This document shows, in pieces, positions 6,912-12,360 of a DNA stretch of 12,360 nucleotides. The notes beneath the pieces were generated by a model, which saw nothing but the letters and a program-made list of their open reading frames with translations, was not told where the DNA came from and made no database searches. Source of the DNA: Lachnospiraceae bacterium (GTDB lineage Bacteria > Bacillota_A > Clostridia > Lachnospirales > Lachnospiraceae); the NCBI GenBank assembly GCA_024699595.1, contig JAILPG010000237.1, positions 1 through 12,360 on the forward strand. Direction: 5' to 3'. The position numbers were made by a program, and so were the translations under genes. The stretch's first letter is position 1; every line of letters begins with the position of its first letter.

Positions 6912-7571
6912 TCATCTCTTCCTGTGGTCAAGCTTTGCAGACAGTCTGGTACCGATGTTCTGGATGATCTGAAAGATCACTATCAGCAAGAATACGGTGA
7001 TGAACATGATGTCCGTCTGCCATCTGTAATATCCGTATCTGACCGCGATATCTCCGAGTCCGCCGCCGCCTACTGTTCCTGACATTGCCGAATATCCAAG
7101 TAACAGTCCGGTAGTGATCGTAAATCCTGTCATAAGAGAGGTCTTTGCCTCGACAAGAAGGACCCTTGTGATGATCTGCATTGTATCTGCTCCCATGGCT
7201 TTTGCCGCTTCTATGACACCCTCATCCACATCCGTAAGCGAGGATTCAACCACTCTTGCAATATACGGAGCGGCGCATATAACAAGCGGAACGATCGTTG
7301 CCGTCGAGCCGTAGCTCTGTCCCACCACAAATCTGGTAAAAGGTATTAACAGGATGAGCAGTATCAGGAAAGGTATGCTCCTTATGATATTGCAGATAAA
7401 ATCAAGCACCTTGTACAGTACCTTGCATGGTTTTAATCCTTTTTCACCCGATACGTACAGTAAGATGCCAAGCGGCAGCCCGATTATATATCCTATAATG
7501 ACCGAGCCAAGTGTCATGTAAAGCGTTTCTCCTATGCCGTCAATCAGCATGCGTACAACATTTTCATTCAT
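6912..7571 (-). CDS. metI: MetI permease of methionine ABC transporter
   Basis: This protein of about 219 residues is the inner-membrane permease of a methionine importer, the usual size for MetI. It has about five membrane-spanning segments. The cytoplasmic EAA loop, which docks onto the ATPase, is visible as EAAKAMGADTMQIITRVLL. The later block SGTVGGGGLGDIAVRYGY is a family hallmark. The gene overlaps the end of metN, showing tight translational coupling. Two ATGs lie two codons apart, at 7577 and 7571. GGAGG is 3 bases from the first and 9 from the second, so I prefer 7571, but 7577 is possible. Neighbours metN and metQ complete the transporter. Confidence 0.93.
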   Translation of the reverse strand: MNENVVRMLIDGIGETLYMTLGSVIIGYIIGLPLGILLYVSGEKGLKPCKVLYKVLDFICNIIRSIPFLILLILLIPFTRFVVGQSYGSTATIVPLVICAAPYIARVVESSLTDVDEGVIEAAKAMGADTMQIITRVLLVEAKTSLMTGFTITTGLLLGYSAMSGTVGGGGLGDIAVRYGYYRWQTDIMFITVFLLIVIFQIIQNIGTRLSAKLDHRKR

Positions 7572-8577
7572 TTTCATCTGCCTCCGTCACGGATAAGCCC
7601 GCTCTTTTAAGTTCCGATATTATATCCGCCTGCATCCTGTCATCATCCGGAAGGCCTAAGATCATCTCTCCGACTGCCTTGCCTCCGACATTTTTCGTAT
7701 CTGCCTTAAGTATGTTTACGGGCGCCTGGATCTTTAGGATCAGGTTTGCTATGACAGGCTCATAGGCTGAATTCTCCTGGAATACTATCCTTATCTTTCG
7801 TTCTGCTTCGAGTTTCTTTAGCGGAGTAAATCCGGTCTGTTTGCCGGATAAGAGCTCCTTTGCGGCATCGGACTTTGGCGTCTTGAATATCTCATCCACA
7901 AGACCCTCTTCCACCAGTCTTCCGCCGTCTATGATCGCCACTTTTTTACAGATATCCGTTACCACTGACATCTGGTGGGTGATTATGACTACAGTGATCC
8001 CAAACTTTTCATTTATCTCTCTGATAAGCTCCAGGATAGAGGCTGTGGTCTGGGGATCCAGAGCACTTGTTGCCTCATCGCAGAGAAGTATCTGAGGATT
8101 AGTTGCAAGCGCCCTTGCAATTGCCACACGCTGTTTCTGGCCGCCCGAAAGCTGAGAAGGATATGCCTTTTCTTTTTCCGTAAGCCCCACAAGACCCAAA
8201 AGCTCTCTTGCCCGTACCATTGCGTCTTTCTTTTTTATACCCCCTATCTCAAGCGGAAAACATACATTGTCAATGACGTTCTTCTGCTCTAAGAGATTAA
8301 AGTTCTGAAAGATCATCCCGATCTTGCTTCTGGTCTTTCTAAGCTCTTTTTCAGTAAGGGTGCCGAGGTTTACACCGTCAACAAACACACTTCCGTCTGT
8401 CGGCTTCTCAAGATAATTAATGGAACGTACAAGAGTGCTCTTACCCGCTCCCGACATTCCGATTATTCCAAAGATATCACCTTTTTCCACAGACAGGCTC
8501 ACATCCTTAAGTGCCGTTATGACCTGCCCGTCCACTTCAAAGTTTTTTGTCAGATTTTTGATCTCAATTGCGCTCAT
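7564..8577 (-). CDS. metN: MetN ATPase of methionine ABC transporter
   Basis: This 337-residue protein is the cytoplasmic ATPase that powers methionine uptake. The Walker A motif is GMSGAGKST (40 to 48), the Q-loop is at Q91, the ABC signature LSGGQKQR is at 143 to 150, Walker B runs through LLCDEATSALD (164 to 174), and the H-loop histidine is H201. The C-terminal part (about 262 to 334) fits the NIL domain that in MetN proteins binds methionine and shuts off transport (trans-inhibition). All ATPase residues are intact. The ATG has AAGGA about 12 bases upstream, a rather long spacing. It lies 78 bases after the ANTAR regulator and starts the metNIQ set. The leader is too short for a SAM-I (S-box) riboswitch, a common control of such genes in Firmicutes. 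Confidence 0.94.
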   Translation of the reverse strand: MSAIEIKNLTKNFEVDGQVITALKDVSLSVEKGDIFGIIGMSGAGKSTLVRSINYLEKPTDGSVFVDGVNLGTLTEKELRKTRSKIGMIFQNFNLLEQKNVIDNVCFPLEIGGIKKKDAMVRARELLGLVGLTEKEKAYPSQLSGGQKQRVAIARALATNPQILLCDEATSALDPQTTASILELIREINEKFGITVVIITHQMSVVTDICKKVAIIDGGRLVEEGLVDEIFKTPKSDAAKELLSGKQTGFTPLKKLEAERKIRIVFQENSAYEPVIANLILKIQAPVNILKADTKNVGGKAVGEMILGLPDDDRMQADIISELKRAGLSVTEADENE

Positions 8578-8615
8578 TACTGCTTTACATCCTTAGTCTT
8601 TCTGTTCTTTGTGCA

Positions 8616-8644
8616 AGTATACCTCATATCACAGAAAATTTCCA
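8616..8644 (-). promoter_or_regulatory. Possible promoter for metNIQ
   Basis: On the minus strand TGGAAA (8639-8644, 4 of 6) and TATACT (8616-8621, 5 of 6) are 17 bases apart, inside the 78-base gap between the ANTAR gene and metN. The resulting leader would be only about 30 bases. Read-through from the carB-glutamine synthetase-ANTAR transcript is the alternative, since no terminator is seen in the gap. Confidence 0.35.
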
Positions 8645-8655
8645 CGATGTCTGTA

Positions 8656-9237
8656 TCACTCCATCTCGTCCAGGATGCTTCTTGCAGCGCTGCCTCTTGA
8701 TATACCGTTATCCATTGCAAGCTTTCCGATATATCTGTGTGCTTCATCCTCCGTCATGTGTTTCTTCTCTATGAGCAGGAATTTCACCTTGTTTACCATT
8801 CTCATCTCTTCGAGCTTTTCCTCAGCCTGTCTTGCTTTGTTTTCAAGAAGATGCATTTTGTTCTGGATCGCAAGCAGATACCTCACTCCCTTGTCTATAC
8901 GGCCCGGCGGGGTTGGTTTTGGTATCAGCAGTACGCCGTTATCCGTTACATGCATGAGGGTCTCCTCTAAAACATCCTGGGGTATCACCATAAGCACCGA
9001 GGCATTACAGTTCTCAGTTACAAACATGGCAAAATCCTCTCCCGTTTCATCAGGCAGAGGTGAGTTTATCACGACAAGATCATAATATCTTTCAAGTATG
9101 CATCTTCGGGCAAGTGCCGCGCTCTTTTTTGTATCGACCGTTATATATCCTGCAAGCGATCTCTTTACTATCTGATCAAATTTTTCTGAGGCCGATACGA
9201 TCAGCACGGAGTGGTATATGTCGTCTTTTTTGGACAT
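8656..9237 (-). CDS. ANTAR-domain RNA-binding regulator with degenerate receiver domain
   Basis: This 193-residue protein is built like the AmiR/NasR/EutV transcription antiterminators. Residues about 10 to 118 form a receiver-like domain, about 121 to 146 a helical coiled-coil linker, and about 138 to 190 an ANTAR domain (pattern MTEDEAHRYIGKLAM). ANTAR domains bind paired RNA hairpins and prevent transcription termination. The receiver keeps the conserved lysine K107 (LLIPKP) but has N58 where the phosphorylated aspartate should be, and lacks the acidic pair after strand 1 (VSAS instead of a DD pair). It is thus unlikely to be controlled by phosphorylation. It begins 11 bases after the glutamine synthetase homologue, with GGAGG overlapping that gene's stop codon. 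An ANTAR regulator (NitR) downstream of glnA is known from solventogenic clostridia, which supports a nitrogen-related role. Confidence 0.88.
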   Translation of the reverse strand: MSKKDDIYHSVLIVSASEKFDQIVKRSLAGYITVDTKKSAALARRCILERYYDLVVINSPLPDETGEDFAMFVTENCNASVLMVIPQDVLEETLMHVTDNGVLLIPKPTPPGRIDKGVRYLLAIQNKMHLLENKARQAEEKLEEMRMVNKVKFLLIEKKHMTEDEAHRYIGKLAMDNGISRGSAARSILDEME

Positions 9238-9248
9238 AAGATGACCTC

Positions 9249-10424
9249 CTACAGCCTCGTATATGATCTGATGATCCCCTCCGGAACATTTGCTTTTACG
9301 AAATCACTCTTTGACGCTATGCCGGCAGCCTCCTTGCGCGAACCCGGAAGCAGGATCGCTTCGCTCTCCTGATCCTTGGGAAGCTCCCTATTATTCATAA
9401 TACCTATCAGTCCCGCGCGTATAAGGAGCGCATAGACTAAATACGGGTTTCCCGTAGCATCGGGGCTTCTTAGCTCTACCCTGGTCCTGCCGTTTAAGGT
9501 CTCTATATACATAAGCTCCGATTCTCCGGTGCTTGACCAGTTGACCTTATCAGGAGCCGTATCGTTTCCAAGCCTTGCATAGGATGCATCCGTAGGGTTT
9601 AAAAATACGGTGATATCCCTGATGATATCCATAATGCCTGCCGCAGCCTGAAGGGCAACATCATTTCCGTCCTTATCTACGGCATAGATATTGATATGAT
9701 AGCCGTTTCCCGGATGATCGGATAAGGGTCTCGGGGAGAAATCGGCATACAGACCGTAACGGTCCGCCACCGTGCTGACGGCCATCTTAAAGGTGGTCAT
9801 CTGATCCGCAGCCTTAAGGGGCTTTGCATAATGAAAATCTATCTCATTCTGACCGGGGCCTCTTTCGTGGTGTGATCTTTCAGGCGTCAGACCCATCCTC
9901 TCTATCGTAAGGGATATCTCCCTCCTTACATTTTCACATTTATCAAGGGGAGCTATGTCCATATATCCGGCATGATCATAGGGGATCTTCGTGGGATTCC
10001 CGGCTTCGTCCTTTACAAAGAGATAAAACTCGGATTCCGTTCCGAACCTGAATTCTACTCCCGATTCCTCTGCTTCCTCTACGGCTTTTTTAAGTATCGC
10101 CCTGGTATCGGAGAGATACTCTTCTCCCTCAGGTGTATATATGCTGCAGAACATTCTCAATACCCTGCCGCTGTCCGGTCTCCAGGGAAGTATGGCCATT
10201 GTGTCAGGCTCAGGTCTTAAGTACAGGGAAGGATGGGGCGAGTCCTTAAAGCCTTCGATCTCTCTGGCGTTTACGGGTATTCCCTCCTCAAATGCCTTCT
10301 TCATCTCACCCGGCATTACGGAAATATTTTTCTGTACGCCATATGCGTCGCGAAAGGCCAGACGTATGAATTTTACGTCCTCCTCTTCAATGAATTTCAT
10401 AACCTCAGCAAATTCGTAGCTCAT
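9249..10424 (-). CDS. Divergent type I glutamine synthetase homologue
   Basis: This 391-residue protein is clearly of the glutamine synthetase I family, close to the clostridial form, but shorter than the usual 440 or so. Kept residues, in Salmonella GlnA terms, include the metal and glutamate ligands E130, E132, E187, E194 and H243, plus R284, E317 and R319. Changed positions are N52 (for D50), E55 (for S53), T289 (for flap E327), E301 (for R339) and Y306 (for R344). Several of these build the ammonium and ATP sites, so normal glutamine synthesis is doubtful. It may use another amine, as gamma-glutamylpolyamine synthetases do, or be a sensor. I therefore give no glnA symbol. The ATG at 10424 has GGAGG 6 bases upstream; an in-frame ATG five codons earlier is less well placed. 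It lies 36 bases downstream of carB and 11 bases before the ANTAR gene. Confidence 0.85.
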   Translation of the reverse strand: MSYEFAEVMKFIEEEDVKFIRLAFRDAYGVQKNISVMPGEMKKAFEEGIPVNAREIEGFKDSPHPSLYLRPEPDTMAILPWRPDSGRVLRMFCSIYTPEGEEYLSDTRAILKKAVEEAEESGVEFRFGTESEFYLFVKDEAGNPTKIPYDHAGYMDIAPLDKCENVRREISLTIERMGLTPERSHHERGPGQNEIDFHYAKPLKAADQMTTFKMAVSTVADRYGLYADFSPRPLSDHPGNGYHINIYAVDKDGNDVALQAAAGIMDIIRDITVFLNPTDASYARLGNDTAPDKVNWSSTGESELMYIETLNGRTRVELRSPDATGNPYLVYALLIRAGLIGIMNNRELPKDQESEAILLPGSRKEAAGIASKSDFVKANVPEGIIRSYTRL

Positions 10425-10460
10425 TACTGTCCTCCTCACAATTATCTGACTAAAACCTTC

Positions 10461-12360
10461 TCAGTTTATAACACTGATCCTCGGAGAAATGTCCTCAAGC
10501 ACATCAAGCAGTATCTTTACCGTATCAAGTGATGTGAACATCGTAACCCCGTTCATGATGGCACATTTTCTGATCTCTACTCCATCATTATAATGTACCC
10601 CGGAAAGAACGGCTCTAGTATTTATTATATAACTTACATAGCCCGCGCGTATGGATCTTAATATCTCATCACTTCCTTCGCTTATCTTTCCTCTTATCCT
10701 TGTCCTTATTCCGTGTTCCTTTAGGAACTTTCCGGTTCCGATCGTAGCCTCTATATTAAATCCAAGCTCATAAAAACGCCTGATAAGCGGAAGAGCCTCC
10801 TCCTTGTCCTCATCGGCAAGTGTGACCATGACCGTTCCGTATTCCTTCATTCTGACGCCGGATGCCTGCAGTGCCTTATACAGTGCGCGCTTAAGGCTCT
10901 TGTCATATCCTATTGCCTCTCCGGTCGATTTCATCTCCGGTGAGAGATATGCATCCATTCCGTTTAATTTTTCAAAGGAGAATGCCGGGGCCTTAACATA
11001 CCAGAAATCCTTCTCGGCAAGTCTCACATCGGCAAATCCCTGATCCTTAAGACTTTCACCAAGCATTACCCTGGTTGCCGTATCCACAAGCGGGATCCCC
11101 GTGACCTTTGAGAGGAAGGGAACGCTCCTTGATGCTCTCGGATTTACCTCTATGATATAGACATTATCATCCTTATCAACTATGAACTGAATATTGTAAA
11201 GGCCCTTTATTCCTATCCCGATCCCAAGCTTCTTGGTATATTCCCAGATCGTATCCTTGACCTTATCCGAGATGGAAAACGGAGGATACACGCTGATACT
11301 GTCTCCCGAATGCACGCCCGTACGTTCCACAAGCTCCATTATTCCGGGCAGGAAAACGTCTGATCCGTCGCAGACAGCATCGACCTCCACCTCCTTGCCG
11401 ACGATATATCTGTCTACGAGCACAGGGTGTGATGCATCTACTTCAACCGCATTTTTAAGGTAGGTTGACAGGCTCTCACTGTTAGCAACAATCTCCATTG
11501 CCCTGCCTCCGAGGACAAAGGATGGTCTCACAAGCACCGGATAGCCTATCTCCTCTGCCGCGCGTATCCCGTCGGAGATATCAGTCACCGCGATGCCCTT
11601 GGGGTGCGGGATATCAAGCTCTTCAAGGACCACCTCAAATGCATCCCTGTCTTCGGCTTTAAATATTGCCTCATCGCTGGTTCCGATTATCTTAACCCCG
11701 TTCTCCTTAAGGGCATTTGTAAGATTGATCGCTGTCTGTCCCCCAAGCGAAGTTATGACTCCGACAGGGTTTTCAAGATCGATCACATTTAAGATGTCTT
11801 CGGGCGTAAGGGGCTCGAAATACAGCTTATCCGCGGTAGTATAGTCTGTAGACACCGTCTCGGGATTATTGTTTATAACGATGGCTTCATAGCCCATTTC
11901 ATGGATCGTCTTTACCGCATGTACCGTGGAGTAGTCAAATTCCACACCCTGTCCTATCCTGATCGGGCCTGAACCGAGCACGATCATCTTTTTGTTATCC
12001 GAAGGTAGCGACTCATTTTCCTCCTCATATGTGGAGTAAAAATACGGAACGTAGCTTTCAAACTCACCGGCGCAGGTGTCGATCATCTTGTATACCGGAT
12101 GAATGCCATAATCCCTGCGTTTCTTACGTATATCCGCTTCTGAGAGTCCCACAAGCTCTGCGATATATGAATCGGAAAAGCCCATCTTTTTGGCATCATA
12201 CAGAAGTTCCGCGGAAAGGACCGAAGGATCATTCTTAATATTCTTACAGGTCTCTTCGATCTTTATCTCAAAATCGACGATCTTTTTGATCTTATCAAGA
12301 AAGAACATGTCGATCTTTGTCTTGTTTAGTATCATCTGGGGGTCTACAGATAGCCACAGA
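10461..12360 (-). CDS. carB: Carbamoyl-phosphate synthase large subunit, C-terminal part (runs off window)
   Basis: The visible 632 residues are the C-terminal part of a protein that is normally about 1060 long; the reading frame is open to the window edge. The large subunit makes carbamoyl phosphate from bicarbonate, ATP and ammonia delivered by CarA, for pyrimidine and arginine synthesis. In order one sees the end of the oligomerisation domain (VYKMIDTCAGEFESYVPY), the second ATP-grasp half (GSGPIRIGQGVEFDYSTVHA, then EVNPRASRSVPFLSK), and the C-terminal MGS-like allosteric domain (from about GTGKFLKEHGI, with YIINTR). Nothing looks damaged. The downstream gap to the glutamine synthetase homologue is only 36 bases. 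That suggests one transcript, fitting because CarAB consumes glutamine nitrogen. Confidence 0.95.
   Translation of the reverse strand, partial: LWLSVDPQMILNKTKIDMFFLDKIKKIVDFEIKIEETCKNIKNDPSVLSAELLYDAKKMGFSDSYIAELVGLSEADIRKKRRDYGIHPVYKMIDTCAGEFESYVPYFYSTYEEENESLPSDNKKMIVLGSGPIRIGQGVEFDYSTVHAVKTIHEMGYEAIVINNNPETVSTDYTTADKLYFEPLTPEDILNVIDLENPVGVITSLGGQTAINLTNALKENGVKIIGTSDEAIFKAEDRDAFEVVLEELDIPHPKGIAVTDISDGIRAAEEIGYPVLVRPSFVLGGRAMEIVANSESLSTYLKNAVEVDASHPVLVDRYIVGKEVEVDAVCDGSDVFLPGIMELVERTGVHSGDSISVYPPFSISDKVKDTIWEYTKKLGIGIGIKGLYNIQFIVDKDDNVYIIEVNPRASRSVPFLSKVTGIPLVDTATRVMLGESLKDQGFADVRLAEKDFWYVKAPAFSFEKLNGMDAYLSPEMKSTGEAIGYDKSLKRALYKALQASGVRMKEYGTVMVTLADEDKEEALPLIRRFYELGFNIEATIGTGKFLKEHGIRTRIRGKISEGSDEILRSIRAGYVSYIINTRAVLSGVHYNDGVEIRKCAIMNGVTMFTSLDTVKILLDVLEDISPRISVIN

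Noticed and set aside
8578..8655. SAM-I riboswitch before metN
   Set aside because: Looked for because metNIQ operons often have one; the gap is too short and has no matching helices or terminator.
8609..9085. 158-codon open frame on the plus strand
   Set aside because: It is antisense to the ANTAR gene, rich in Ser/Cys/Phe as expected from the reverse of a helical protein, and shows no recognisable domain.
10425..10460. ANTAR target (twin hexaloop hairpins) before the glutamine synthetase homologue
   Set aside because: The 36-base gap is too short to hold two hairpins and a terminator, and no such pair was found in other gaps of the window.

Overview
This is a gene-dense stretch of about 45% G+C in which every supported gene lies on the minus strand, so transcription runs from base 12360 towards base 1. 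Gene content and protein style point to an anaerobic Firmicute of the class Clostridia, most likely Lachnospiraceae: a clostridial-type glutamine synthetase followed by an ANTAR regulator, a metNIQ transporter, a membrane HD-GYP protein, and strong AGGAGG-type ribosome binding sites. The genus call is an inference. No mobile element, CRISPR array, rRNA or tRNA was seen.

Region A (12360 to about 8656) holds the C-terminal part of carB, a type I glutamine synthetase homologue and an ANTAR RNA-binding regulator. Gaps are 36 and 11 bases, and the glutamine synthetase stop codon touches the regulator's Shine-Dalgarno, so the three probably form one transcript. The synthetase homologue keeps the fold and metal-binding residues but has lost several ammonium-site and nucleotide-site residues. 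The regulator's receiver domain lacks its phospho-acceptor aspartate. Together they look like a nitrogen-related RNA-antitermination pair rather than a plain glnA operon.

Region B (8644 to 5886) is a methionine-type ABC importer in the order metN-metI-metQ. There is a plausible promoter before metN, a very good one before metQ, and a perfect 14-bp hairpin after metQ. No SAM riboswitch fits in the short leader.

Region C (5865 to 1) carries a zinc-dependent MDR alcohol dehydrogenase with a TTG start, a 7-TM HD-GYP (cyclic-di-GMP phosphodiesterase type) protein with a duplicated C-terminal domain, a CPBP intramembrane protease, a NapH-like membrane 2x[4Fe-4S] protein, a GNAT acetyltransferase and the start of apt (adenine phosphoribosyltransferase). 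Gaps are 16 to 78 bases. No convincing internal terminator separates them, although a weak stem-loop follows the protease gene, so they may be co-transcribed.

No stretch above 300 bases lacks a gene. The most notable points are the remodelled glutamine synthetase beside a pseudo-receiver ANTAR protein, and the internally duplicated domain of the HD-GYP protein.
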